From: Amborella trichopoda
Taxonomy: Eukaryota; Streptophyta; Magnoliopsida; Amborellales; Amborellaceae
DNA: 64,000 nt
Reading direction: 5' to 3'
Assembly (NCBI RefSeq): GCF_000471905.2
Contig: NW_006498549.1
Coordinates: 1,515,763-1,579,762 of the forward strand
Shown here piece after piece: positions 54,612-64,000 of the stretch. The notes under the pieces are model-generated. The model made no database searches. It was not told the origin of the DNA and saw only the letters and a program-made list of their open reading frames with translations. The position numbers and the translations under genes are program-made. Every line of letters starts with the position of its first letter. Within the stretch, counting starts at the first letter, position 1.

Positions 54612-55071
54612 TCTTAGATCTGTTGATGGTTCCAAACTTTCCAATATGGAGCATCTAACTAATTGAATACATGGCAATTGATTTGGCTGGGAATTGGCTA
54701 TCATTTCTATATATTACAATACTTTCTCTAGTTGGGATTCCGTCCCATGAGAAGGGACCCAGCATCATTTGATAAGGGATTGGCAGACCCCCTCAATGGA
54801 ATTAGTCTATAGGGCTTTTCGGGAATAGTTCTTAATGATTTGAAGGCCAAGATATCACCTAGAAGTCATAGACGAGCGAGAACGAGCATCCAAATGGTGG
54901 TTTGTAGACAGCCAGGTGAAGTGTGACTAGGATATACAGATGACCAAGGTTGAACCTCCAAACAATGGATCTTAAAGACTGCTGGTATATAGAAGAGACT
55001 TGACATACCGACTGTGAGTTTTATATACCTGCGAAGTGGTCCCATACTATAATGAAGTGAACTGAACCACT
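54612..55071. other. Spacer before the copia element
   Basis: No gene or repeat recognised. Confidence 0.4.
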
Positions 55072-55440
55072 TGTTGAAATCTTGAGGGAAGAGATGGATC
55101 CACTCCAAGGATTAAGGACAGTGTCGTGAGACTGTCGATTGCAGAGATCAGGCTTTTACCAGAACTATGAGTACTTTGTAAATTTTTGTGTCCTTCTCCA
55201 TTGCCATGAAACCGTTTTTAAAGAGGAATGGAGGAGGTCGTTCTCCAACGTTCGGCTTCCTCCTGAAATCTCTGAGAAAACATGGCCATGTAATTCAGGG
55301 AAGTGGGTGGTTACTTTGTAGTCATTAGATAACGGCACTTTCTCTCTCTAAGAAGCCTATCTTTTTTAGTGATAAGCATTAAATTATAAGAGAGAAATAT
55401 TGCACGTTTAAAGGCCCCATGACCACTCACACGTACCAAC
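55072..55440 (-). repeat. 3' LTR of the copia element
   Basis: About 369 bp, plus start TGTTGAAATCTTGAGGGAAG, end GTACCAAC. Matches 61029-61398 throughout, with scattered substitutions and one small rearrangement (GGATCC versus ACCC near the start). Minus reads a purine-rich AAGTGAGAGA just before it. Confidence 0.9.
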
Positions 55441-55855
55441 GTCTCTCACTTGGCCATGAGGACCAGATATATTGAAATATCATAAAGTCTTTACCATTTA
55501 GTGAATTTAATATTTATGTGCATATTTTTGTCATGAGGCTTTCACGTAAGTGCGGTTATACATCTCATAACAAAAAATATCCAAAGTCATGTCATGGTTT
55601 TTCACGCTAATGCGATTTTTCCTTTTATGACGAAGACATCAAAAAATATCCCATTTGGGAGTTTCTGACTTAAATATTTTTTAGTCCCATCAAAGCTACA
55701 TGCTTTGTTAATATTTCTGCACTCAATCCCTTTGTTAAAGGGTCTGCAATCATATCTGAAGATAGCAAATAACTTACAACTATTTCATTCTTTCCAATAA
55801 TATCATAAATATAATGATAATCAATTTCAATGCGCTTACCCTTGTAACTATAAGC

Positions 55856-56440
55856 TTAATTTCTAATTGATGAAATAGCAGCTTGATTATCACAAAAAAA
55901 TTTAACAGGTTCGTCGGCTATATCCAGCTTCGAATCATTTATAAAGCATTGAATCCAGACGATATAAGTTGTAGCAATGCTATAAGCAATATACTCGGCT
56001 TCCATAGTATACCGAGCTACACAACCTTGTTTCTTATTAGACCAAGAAATACGTCCACCTTCAAAGAGGAATATAATTCTTGAGGTTGATTTTCTATCAC
56101 CTGGGTGTCCTGCAAAATCTGCATCAGAGTACCCAGTAACCTCTAAGTTGTCAGCTTGGAAGCACAACTTATAATTTTTAGTTTTCTGAATATATTTGAG
56201 TATCCTTTTTACAACGTGCCAATGAGCCATCCCATGATTATTCTGAAATCTACTTACATGACCATATGCATAACTCAAATTAGGTCTTGTACACAACAAG
56301 GCATAATTTATGCATCCTACAGCTTGAGCATATGGAATTCTTTCCATTTCAGTTTTGTCACTATCATTTAATCGACACATTTTATTTGATAATTTCAAGC
56401 CTTTACAAATAAGTGTATCTATGGGCTTGCAATTTTTCAT
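55856..56440 (-). pseudogene. Copia RNase H
   Basis: 194-codon frame, the C-terminal part of pol, degrading the RNA strand during reverse transcription. It starts with the RT connection region (IPYAQAVGCINYALLCTRPN, then WHVVKRILKYIQKT). RNase H follows: GYSDADFAGHPGDRKSTSR (catalytic Asp), ISWSNKKQGCVARYTMEAEY (catalytic Glu), and FFCDNQAAISSIRN (third acidic residue). It ends at a stop or frame loss before the usual H-K-HIDxRYHxIRE tail. Frame intact within itself, but disconnected from RT upstream. Confidence 0.9.
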
Positions 56441-57180
56441 CTTAAATATCTTTAAGACATTTTTTAAATAATTTTATTGAGATAAACATAGAAGTCTTGA
56501 ACTTATATCTCTTGTTATTCTAATGCCCAATACATATGAGGCTTCTCTCATATCTTTCATCTCAAAATGATAACTTAGCCATGATTTGGTATGGTTAATC
56601 ATGTCAATATCATTATCGGCTATCAAAATATCTTCCGTATCTAGTGACAATATAACAAAATTGCTCCCACTATTCCATACATAAACACAATGATCTAACC
56701 TATTGGCTATGAAAGTAAAGTACCGTTGCCTAGAAGACTGTTTTAGACCATATAAAGATTTCTTAAGTTATTATATTTTGTCTTCTTGGCATTTAATTAC
56801 ATATCCTTCTGGTTGTTTCATGTATATATCTTCTTTTAATTCTCCATTTAAGAAAGCTGTTTTGACATCCATCTGAAATAATTCTAGATCAATATGCAAC
56901 TAATACAAGGATGATCCTAAGAGATGAAAATTTTGCTACTGGAGAATAAGTTTCTACATAATCTATGCCCTCCCTTTGGGTAACTCGTTTAGCAACCAAC
57001 CGAGCTTTATATTTATCAATGGATCCATTTACATTAAGCTTTTTTTTAAGGACCTATTTGCAACCGATGGCTTTTCTATCTTTAGGGAGGTCAACCAACT
57101 CTCAGACTTGATTTTTTTTAATAGAATCAAGTTCATCATTTATGGCTTGAGTCCACTCAGCTGAGTCATATGAGCTAATA
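56441..57180 (-). pseudogene. Copia reverse transcriptase
   Basis: Copies element RNA into DNA. Minus frames read GIDYVETYSPVAKFSSLRII, then [20 protein letters not shown] (with the first catalytic Asp), [31 protein letters not shown], and ILSLDTEDILIADNDIDM where LYVDDIL is expected, then LGIRITRD. The YVDD catalytic box has become LDTED. Stops occur after QEDKI and near the end (LSQ stop NYLKNV). Clearly inactive. Confidence 0.88.
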
Positions 57181-57540
57181 ACTTCACAATAGCTATGAGG
57201 TTCATCTATTGTATCTTCACTCTTTGAAGTGTAATTATCTTCATTCATAAATACATAAAATTCTTCTAAAGTCGTAGGTGGGGCTCTAGTTCTTTTAGGC
57301 TTATCTGGTATACTTGATTCAATTGAATCATTTCGCCAAATGTAGAGGGAGTCTGAGAAACAGGGTCTTCCAGATCCTTATCTCTATCAATTTCATGTAA
57401 GTCAACAAGCTTATTTAAAATATTTTCATCATCTATATTTTATAAGAAATGAACATCACGACTCTCTACTAATAATCTAGTATCATGGTTATATAATCTA
57501 TACCCTTTAAAATTTTCTAAATAGCCTATAAAAGAGCATT
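57181..57540 (-). pseudogene. Linker between copia integrase and reverse transcriptase
   Basis: Low-complexity, Ser/Asp-rich minus frames with stops, in the position of the poorly conserved integrase C-terminus. No motif claimed. Confidence 0.5.
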
Positions 57541-58265
57541 TTATAGTTTTACTTTGTAATTTATCTCTATTTTATGGTGGTATAAACACATGTGCCCCAG
57601 AATCCTAAACTTTCAAGATAGTAAAGTCAGGTTTCCTACCTGTCCATAATTCATATGGGGTCAAGTCCATAGATTTAGTTAGAACACGATTAATGATATA
57701 TACTGCAGTGTTGAGAGCCTTACCCCAAAAATGAGGTGATAAATTTGAATGGCTCATCATAGACCTAACCATGTCCATTAGAGTTCTATTTCTCCTTTCA
57801 GCTCTACCATTTTATTGTGGTATATATGGCATAGTTGTTTGGTGAATTATACCATGCTCCTTACAAAATTTAGAAAATAAGGTGGAGCAATATTCACCTC
57901 CCCTATCTGTTCGAAGAATTTTAATATGTCTATCTAACTGATTTTCCTCCTCAGCTTTATATTCTTTTAATATTTCTAATGCATTTGATTTCTTACTAAT
58001 TAGGTATACATATCCATAACATTAATCGTCTATAAATGTTATGAAATATTCCATACCTCTATGTGTTTTCACATTTAATGGGCCGCATATATCAAAGTGA
58101 ATAATACTAAGTAGTTCACTAGACCTTTTCCCTTTAGGGAAAGACTTCTTAGTTATTTACCAAAAATACATGGCTCGCATGTTTTGAACACAATTTCTCT
58201 TAAATTACGGAGCAAGCCTCTTTTAACCATTTTATTCATTTTGTCTTTATTTATATGTCCTAATC
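57541..58265 (-). pseudogene. Copia integrase
   Basis: Inserts the DNA copy into the genome. Minus reads CEPCIFGK-like sequence at the start, then LRTDRGGEYCSTLFSKFCKE (second catalytic Asp), GIIHQTTMPYIPQ, a stop in place of a Gln, then [20 protein letters not shown] (catalytic Glu region), [20 protein letters not shown], and [13 protein letters not shown]. Further stops occur downstream (KV stop DSGAHVFIP). The core order is preserved, so the damage is mostly point mutation. Confidence 0.9.
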
Positions 58266-58272
58266 TTAAGTG

Positions 58273-58587
58273 TCATAAATATGGATCATCCATATACATA
58301 AAAGCATCAATATAACCAGAAAATGATGAACTTTCATTATTATTCAGTTGGTACAAATTGTCTACTTTAGTACCGTACACCAAAGCTTTAGAATGCTTCC
58401 CAATGGTAACCCGATCAGACTTGAACCTTATTTTATAACCCTTGTCGTCTAGCCTTGGGACATAAATTAAATTGCGCCTCATATTGGGAGCATACAATGT
58501 ATCTGTCAATAAGAGATTTGTTCTTCCTGGTAAACACAGCTTGAAAGTACCAACACCTAGTACATCGCAGTAGGTGTCATTTCTCAT
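58273..58587 (-). pseudogene. Copia protease C-terminal part and pre-integrase domain
   Basis: 104-codon minus frame: VLGVGTFKLCLPGRTNLLLT, DTLYAPNMRRNLIYVPRLDD, and KGYKIRFKSDRVTIGK match the end of the copia protease fold (LxDVLYVPxxxxNLxSV) and the start of the gag-pre-integrase segment. It stops just before the expected HxxxGH zinc region. Confidence 0.85.
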
Positions 58588-58596
58588 ATAAATCTG

Positions 58597-59178
58597 TTAG
58601 TTACCGACTGCAATCTCTTTCAATTTTGTGAATCTGTCCTTAGTCCTCGAGATATATCGAGTGGAGGCTGAGTTGACCCACCAATTTTTCAGGTCATGAT
58701 CGGCAACTATTGATTCTAAGACTACGTAGATCAAGTCCTTTCTCTTATTTTGATTATTTCGACCAAGGTTGTTATTTTTGTTCCTATTTTTATTTTTCAG
58801 CTTAGAACAATTAAACTTGATGTACCCAATTTCCTTACAATAAAAATATGTCTTCTCAACCTTATTATTTTGATTTTTTAAATTTCTCTCATTTACCTTA
58901 TACCTATTATTTTTCTGATAATTGAAAGGTTTCTTGGAGATGTGAGAAGATGAACTTTGGGCAAAGTGGAGCTCATTTGACTTCTTCTTCATTCTTCTCT
59001 CAGCTTCAATACTAAGATGCATGGAAGGATTTAACATGATTATCCCTTGTGCATAATGGTTCAATGCAATTACAACAGACTCCCAAGATGGAGGGAGACT
59101 GTTAAGGACAATGGACACTTGCATACGATCGAGGACTGAATTCCCAGCTACAACAATGTCCTTTGCGAGCACTGCCAT
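58597..59178 (-). pseudogene. Copia gag C-terminus, zinc knuckle and protease start
   Basis: 193-codon minus frame. Residues 1-60 are the end of the gag helical domain (VLDRMQVSIVLNSLPPSWES, then EAERRMKK). A Lys/Asn-rich stretch leads to the knuckle YFYCKEIGYIKFNCSK (CX2CX4HX4C eroded: second Cys is Ile-like and His is Ile). Near the end WWVNSASTRYISRTKDRF is the protease motif W(I/V)DSGAS(R/H)HM with Asp changed to Asn and Gly to Ala, so catalytically dead. Confidence 0.88.
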
Positions 59179-59295
59179 TTATTGACACTCTCGGTCACTG
59201 AGTCTGTTTCTTTCATTATACAAGAATTGTATTTTTCTAACAACAATTGTACATGGTCTCAGAAGTGGTCTCATACTTTTCAAATAGGGCGCCGA

Positions 59296-59580
59296 TTATA
59301 CTTTGAGCTGTGGTGTATCCTCAAAGACTCTAATTAAATCATCTTCCATAAAGCTCAACATAGCAATCCTAACTACTTTGTCATCTTCTAACAATTTTTC
59401 AAGTCGCCTTCTGGCTTGACCACTGGCATTAGGCTCTAAAACTGGTGGTTCTGTTTCTAGGACATAATCTACCCTATCTTGAAAAAGAATATATCCAATT
59501 TTTCTTTTCCACATAGAAAAATTGGTCCCATTGAGTTTTTTAAGTATGGATAATTCTGACATGACTAGCCTAGATGCCAT
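59296..59580 (-). pseudogene. Copia gag N-terminus
   Basis: ATG at 59580, 94 residues: MASRLVMSELSILKKLNGTN, then FSMWKRKIGYILFQ, DYVLETEPPVLEP and VRIAMLSFMEDDLIRVFEDT. This is the N-terminal gag domain of copia elements (LNGxNYxxWK). The frame is lost between here and 59178 by at least one indel. 1.4 kb of leader separates it from the primer site. Confidence 0.88.
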
Positions 59581-61015
59581 TTAAATTTTTTAGATAATAC
59601 CTAAAAGTTCAAAAAAAAATTTAATTGTGTTTAAGAAAAGGTTGGCTGCTAGCTAAATCAATAAGTTTGCCGACTCTCAATGAGCTGCAACTTCAAATAA
59701 AAATTTTCTCGAACAGTTTATGTTTGCACTGTTGTGATGCAATAAAAAATTAATAAAGTAAGGCAACAACTACTTTTATGTCAAATCTTGCATAAAAATA
59801 ATTTTCATAAATATGTGAATATGTATTAGCACAAGATAGAGAGTCTACAATGATATTTGATATTTTTCAACAAAAAATATCACATTGCATAATCACAAAA
59901 AAAAGAAAAATTCACAAAATCAAGATCATGAAATTTTCTAACTTAAAGAGACCAAAGCATAGGATAATTATGCAATGCAGTGTCAATTATTATGCAAATA
60001 AATATGTCGAAAATCCCTTAACTTATAAGTCACAAAAAAAAAAAAAAAAAAATTCATGCAGTTGATATAACAACCTTTACTTGAATAGTTCTTGTGTGCA
60101 TAACAATTTTTAATAAATCCAATAATATTATGCACTAATTTTCAGCAATAAAATATGGAAGAAAGAAAAGTGCAAGCCAACTGATTTTTAGCAATTATGT
60201 ATCCCTTTGTCTCTCCCTCTCTAAAATTACAGCAGTAACTCTATATCTCTCTCTAAAATTAAGCAGTAAATTTTATCTTTAATTTTATTTTATTTACTAT
60301 TAGAGAGAAAAATACCACTTCACTTTGCCCAAGTGGTTAAGGTGCATGGCAGTTATGTGCACGAGTTTTCAAAATATATATATATATATACACACACGCT
60401 TGGGTAAATATTAATTCACTGCAAGAGCTAAGTATCTATCCAGATGTGTACGAGATCTTCTACCTATCAGTCACCGACTTGCTACATACAAGAACAATGA
60501 ATCATACCTTATCCATAAGATATATGCGAATCAAGAACAATGAGTCAACAAGATATATATGAATCACGTAGGCAAGAAGGTGAATTAAGAGTAGAGGATT
60601 ATGAAAAAAAAGAAGGAACGAAGATATATATGAATAATAAAGAAGATATATATGAATAATCAATGAATCAATCATTTTGTTAATAACTTTATCAATAAGA
60701 GCATCAAGGTTGTTAAATTATCAATAATGTTATCATCCAATATGTATGAGCGTCAAGATAGGGGTAGTAAAGTACCGTGCACCAAAAAATCGTTAACAAT
60801 GGAAAAAATTACGACTCATGCAATTGTGATTCACAGCTCAAGCGACAGTAGTAGAGAGCCAAAATTGAGAACAAAAAATTTACAACAAGATATATGTGAA
60901 TGGCGAAGGACATTATCAAAATTACTATAAATTAAAATCAGGATAAGACACCAATAAAAATGAAAAATAGAACTTGGGATCTGTAGGTTATGAGCCCACT
61001 ACGCTTCCACAACCT
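59581..61015 (-). other. Copia leader region
   Basis: Untranslated leader, AT-rich, with an A18 run at about 60035-60052 and a short TA/CA microsatellite at 60376-60398. On plus a tRNA-like A-box word (GCCCAAGTGGTTAAGG) occurs at about 60327 without a clear B box. Confidence 0.5.
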
Positions 61016-61027
61016 GCTCTGATACCA
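61016..61027 (-). promoter_or_regulatory. Primer-binding site (initiator tRNA-Met)
   Basis: Minus TGGTATCAGAGC, one base inside the 5' LTR end. It proves the minus orientation of the copia element. Confidence 0.93.
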
Positions 61028-61028
61028 A

Positions 61029-61398
61029 TGTTGAAATCTTGAGGGAAGAGATTACCCACTCCCAGGATTAAGGGCAGCGTCGTGAGACTATCGATTGCAG
61101 AGATCAGGCTTTTACCAGAACTGTGAGAACTCCGTAAATTTTTGTATCCCTCTCTATAGCCATGAAACCCTTCTTAAAGAGGGATGGAGGAAGTTATTCT
61201 CCAACGTTTGGCTTCCTCCTAAAATTTTTGAGAAAACATGGCCTTGTATCCTAGAAAGTGGGTGGTTACTTTCTAGCCGTTAGATAACAACACTTTCTCT
61301 CTCTAAAAAACCTTCTTTTTTTAGTGATAAGCATTAAATTATAAGAGAGAGAAATATTGCACGTTTAAAGGCCCCATGGCCACACACACGTACCAACA
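61029..61398 (-). repeat. 5' LTR of the copia element
   Basis: About 370 bp; on minus it begins TGTTGGTACGTGTGTG and ends ATTTCAACA. It contains CT/GA-rich runs (GAGAGAGAAAGTG on minus). Partner of 55072-55440; the visible divergence indicates an old insertion. Confidence 0.9.
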
Positions 61399-61794
61399 CT
61401 TGTGTGTCATTATTGGTCCTCGAGTGCATCAGTGTGAATTGCCATTGAAGTCAAGTGTGGACTACCACTGAGAAAGAAATTGCTAGTAGTTGTAGACTAT
61501 TGGTGTAGGTGGATTGTCGGTGGAACTGGTGGAACCGTGGAAGAGTGCTTCTAGTGATTATCTGGTAGACCGTCAATGGAAGATGTGTACCACAGTGTGA
61601 GATTGTTGGTGTGCAACTGTCGGTGAAGAGAATATATACCACTGCCGAGAGGAAAGATGGTCAATGTATCTTTAAATTGACGATAAAGACAAGTGAGTGG
61701 ACCATCAATCTCAGTGAACTAGACTGCTGAAGAATTCAGATAATACCATTTGTTGATGGACTCCAGTATCGGGAGCAAGATGAATTTGCTTAGC
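61399..61794 (+). other. Leader or LTR remnant of the second copia element
   Basis: Sequence between the two copia elements with repeated GTCGGTGGAACTG and GTGTGCAACTGTCGGTG-like words. It may be a 5' LTR or leader fragment of the plus-strand element, but no primer site was found. Confidence 0.35.
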
Positions 61795-61799
61795 AAGAG

Positions 61800-62277
61800 C
61801 AGTTGGATCATAAGGAAATCAAAGATGGAAGATCTTCTATATTATAAGGACTTGTATATGCCTTTTGAGGGGGTAGAAACAAGCTTGAAGGCATGTCTGA
61901 TGAAGAGTAGCAACTAGACTGAAAAGCAATTTGAGCAATTTAACAATTGTTGGCAAATGTTATTTTCCATCATGTGTTGAGTGAGACATCCCCCAAGTCA
62001 CTATGGAACAAGCTACAAGATCTATACAAGAGAAGACTATTAGGAATAAGGCTTCTTGATCTTGAAGTTCCGGGATAGAGTTTCCATTGTAGAGCACTTG
62101 AATGAGATGCAGAACATCACCTACCATCTTGCAATAATGAAAATGACATTAGATGATAAGTTGCATGATTTGTTGTTACTCAATTCATTGTTGGACAGTT
62201 GGGAGGCATTGGTGATCTTCTTGAGCAACTTAGCCCCGAAAGAAAAGGTGGCCATGAGTCAGGTCAGAGGTCACTAG
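61800..62277 (+). pseudogene. Copia gag (second element)
   Basis: SKMEDLLYYKDLYMPFEG (about 61823) matches the gag N-terminal W(K)xxMExxLxxKxLxxPLEG. LWNKLQDLYKRRLLGI (about 62008) and, in another frame, MILKFRDRVSIVEHLNEMQN, then MTLDDKLHDLLLLNSLLDSW and AMSQV match the central gag helices. At least two frameshifts. The zinc knuckle expected near 62430 is eroded. Confidence 0.85.
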
Positions 62278-62597
62278 TAGTATGCCAAGGGAGGAGATAG
62301 GCAAAAGATTCTCCAACACATCCACTTCACAAGCTCTTGTCACAAATTGAGGAAGGTCTAGAGGTAGAGGCCAAAGTAACTTATCTAAACCCAAAACTAG
62401 ATTGAAGTCCAAAAAGGGGATCATATGGTATTACAATAATATAAATGGGCACATCAAGAAAGAGCATATGAAGCTCATAAGAGTGTAGAAAGAGAACAAT
62501 ACCAAGAATGGTGCAAGGAAAATGCTGTAGTGACCATTAAAGTGATGTAGGGGTAGTTGGAAACCATGGTGATTTGTGCATCAGTGTTTCATAGACT

Positions 62598-62783
62598 TTG
62601 TACATTGATTGGGTTATAGATATTGAAGCATTGTTTCATGTTATCCCACACAGATATTGTTATACTTCGTATAAGGTAGGAGATTTTGGTATTGTAAAGA
62701 TGGGGAACAATGGTTCCTCAAAGGCCGTGGGAGGAGTAGATGTATACATCAAGACTAATATAATAATATTAGAATGTTGCTAG
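62598..62783 (+). pseudogene. Copia protease (second element)
   Basis: 61-codon frame with WVIDIEALFHVIPHRYCYTS in place of W(V/I)xDSGASxHVTPxRxxFxS: the aspartate is kept but SGAS has become IEAL, so the active site is lost. It continues YKVGDFGIVKMGNNGSSKAV and GGVDVYIKTN, the usual flap and following strands. Confidence 0.88.
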
Positions 62784-62899
62784 TACTAAAATATGTTAGG
62801 GGTGTACTAAGCTTCTTTTGAGCCACATCTTAGGAAGATGCTCGATGATGAAAGGTACCACTCAGTATTCAGTAAAAAACATTATAAGCTGACAAAGGG

Positions 62900-63370
62900 A
62901 TATCTTGTGATGGCTCAATGCAAGATCTGTTAATTTCACTCTATAGAACAATCAGTGCATATCTCCAATGGTGAGGTCGATGCTGCTATGGAAGAATCCT
63001 CATTAGACCTATGGCATATGCATATGGGCCACATGAGTGGAAAAAGAACAAATATCTTAGCAAAGAGTAGATCCTTCCCAACATCTAGAATTTATCTCTA
63101 ATCCACCATTGCTTGTTTTGTAAGTAATACAAAGACGTTTTCACTAATAAGAGCTCCATAGTTGATATAGAAATCCTTGATATGGTGTATTTAGATATGT
63201 GTGGTCCCATGGACGTGAAGTCTCTAGGTGGCACTTCATATTTTGTCACCTTTATAGATGATGCTTCATGGAAAGTGTGGGTGTACCTAATGAAAAAAAA
63301 AATCAAGTGTATCAAGCATGAAATGAAGCACAAGATCATAATGCCATATAACCCTAGGATAATGATATAG
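62900..63370 (+). pseudogene. Copia pre-integrase and integrase N-terminal part (second element)
   Basis: SLDLWHMHMGHMSGKRTNIL (about 63005) corresponds to the zinc-binding HxxxGH region. The frame 63182-63370 reads DMCGPMDVKSLGGTSYFVTF, then IDDASWKVWVYLMKKK, the first integrase strand with the catalytic Asp region. After 63370 the catalytic core up to the Glu motif has been deleted. Confidence 0.88.
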
Positions 63371-63955
63371 TAAAGAGAATGAATCGAGTCATTATGGAGT
63401 CCAAAGCATGCTATACACCATCAAGTTATCAAAACCATACTAGGGTGAAATAGACCTCACAACAAGCTATTTTATAAGTAGATCCCTATCATTACCTATG
63501 GATGATGATATATTCGAGAGAGTTTACATTGGAAAATACATCTCTTATTTACACTTGAAGTTGTTCAAGTGCAAGCCATTTGTGTACATGCCCAAGGAAC
63601 ATATATCCAAGTTGGATGAAAAATGACTCCTATGCATCTTCTTGGGGTACTTAATGAAGAACTCTGTTACAAGCTATGGGACCTTGAGAACAAGAATGTG
63701 ATCAAAAGTATAGGTGGTTTTTCAGCAAGACCTAACCATTGAAGCTGTGAAGAATCCAGAAAACCAAAAATTTTCAATAATGTTTTACAGGATCGAGTCA
63801 TAATTCCTCTTGCCTTAGTATATGATCGACACATGGGAGAAGTGCAAGAAGAGGATGAATCCCATGAGAGTGACAAGCCAGCTTTGGGTGATATGGAGCA
63901 AGGGAAGCAACCTGTTGAGATTGAATTGAGAAGGTCATGAAAACGATAAAAACCA
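63371..63955 (+). pseudogene. Copia integrase C-terminal part to RT linker (second element)
   Basis: In changing frames: NRVIMESKACYTPS, VDPYHYLW versus RSLSLPMDDDIFERVYIGKY, ISYLHLKLFKCKPFVYMPKE, HISKLDEK, CIFLGYLMK and LWDLENKNVIKS, corresponding to the conserved (L)NRSPSxxLxxxxPxxxWxGK, FGCxAFxHVPK and CxFxGY blocks. It ends in an acidic linker (EVQEEDESHESDKPALGDME). Confidence 0.85.
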
Positions 63956-64000
63956 TCAAATAGGTACTCTATATTAAAATGCGTCCTTCTAACTTATCAG

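Larger units (their letters stand above)
55072..61398 (-). mobile_element. Ty1/copia retrotransposon, complete but inactive
   Basis: About 6.3 kb on minus with both LTRs, a tRNA-Met primer site and all domains in copia order: gag, zinc knuckle, protease, integrase, reverse transcriptase, RNase H. Each domain is broken by stops or frameshifts. A CCACT flank on the left and ACACT on the right could be a decayed 5-bp target duplication, depending on where the outer LTR end is drawn. The lineage was not determined. Confidence 0.93.
61795..64000 (+). mobile_element. Second Ty1/copia element, partial, runs off right edge
   Basis: Plus-strand frames give gag, protease, pre-integrase and integrase in copia order, with the RT just starting at the right edge (SNRYSI..CVLLTYQ near 63955). 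Every domain has stops or frameshifts and the integrase core is deleted. It belongs to a different group from the neighbouring minus-strand element (gag and protease sequences differ). Confidence 0.88.

Noticed and set aside
60319-60380. Possible tRNA or SINE at GCCCAAGTGGTTAAGG
   Set aside because: An A-box-like word is present, but no acceptor stem, anticodon arm or B box can be found.

Overview
This is a stretch of nuclear DNA from a flowering plant, probably a woody species with a large, repeat-rich genome. It is AT-rich, has almost no long open frames, and is dominated by decayed LTR retrotransposons, LINEs and MITEs. The host-gene pieces are split by introns with GT/AG borders and belong to plant families. 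I cannot name the species. There are no bacterial features, no CRISPR array and no convincing tRNA or rRNA gene.

Host genes. Two host genes can be read. (1) On the minus strand, four exons at 26314-26245, 26131-26006, 9415-9192 and 8648-8505 join in phase into the first 188 residues of a protein that I read as a KOBITO1/ELD1/ABI8-like glycosyltransferase-like protein. Its second intron is about 16.6 kb and is packed with transposon debris. The remaining exons are not visible, so the gene either runs off the left edge or is truncated. (2) On the plus strand, 52275-53281 holds four exons of a serine carboxypeptidase-like gene, with the GDSYSG active-site motif but two frameshifts, so it is a pseudogene fragment.

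Left part (1-8.5 kb): an internally deleted Ty3/gypsy-type element (1046-4561) carries a nested LINE (1621-2718), next to a long inverted repeat (about 4.6-6.5 kb). Middle (8.5-26.3 kb): the KOBITO-like gene and its giant intron. The intron contains an hAT-like MITE with an 8-bp target duplication, three LINE fragments in mixed orientation, and a zone of tandem arrays with 33-, 80- and 84-bp units. From 26.7 to 31.8 kb lie two MITEs and a PIF/Harbinger remnant. From 31.9 to 40.6 kb lies a gag-only LTR retrotransposon with several internal tandem arrays. From 40.6 to 51.9 kb there is non-coding repeat-derived DNA and one assembly gap (50139-50798). From 55.1 to 61.4 kb there is a nearly complete but dead Ty1/copia element on the minus strand, and from 61.8 kb to the right edge a second copia element on the plus strand.

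The most notable non-textbook structure is a family of about 300-420 bp MITEs (seven copies seen). They have terminal inverted repeats of roughly 55-60 bp and 9-10 bp target duplications, which points to the Mutator superfamily. Copies lie in the upstream region of the KOBITO-like gene, inside an intron of the carboxypeptidase pseudogene and just upstream of one of its exons. I found no strong sign of a wholly new biological system. The best leads are this MITE family, the giant-intron gene, and the inverted repeats that could give rise to small RNAs.
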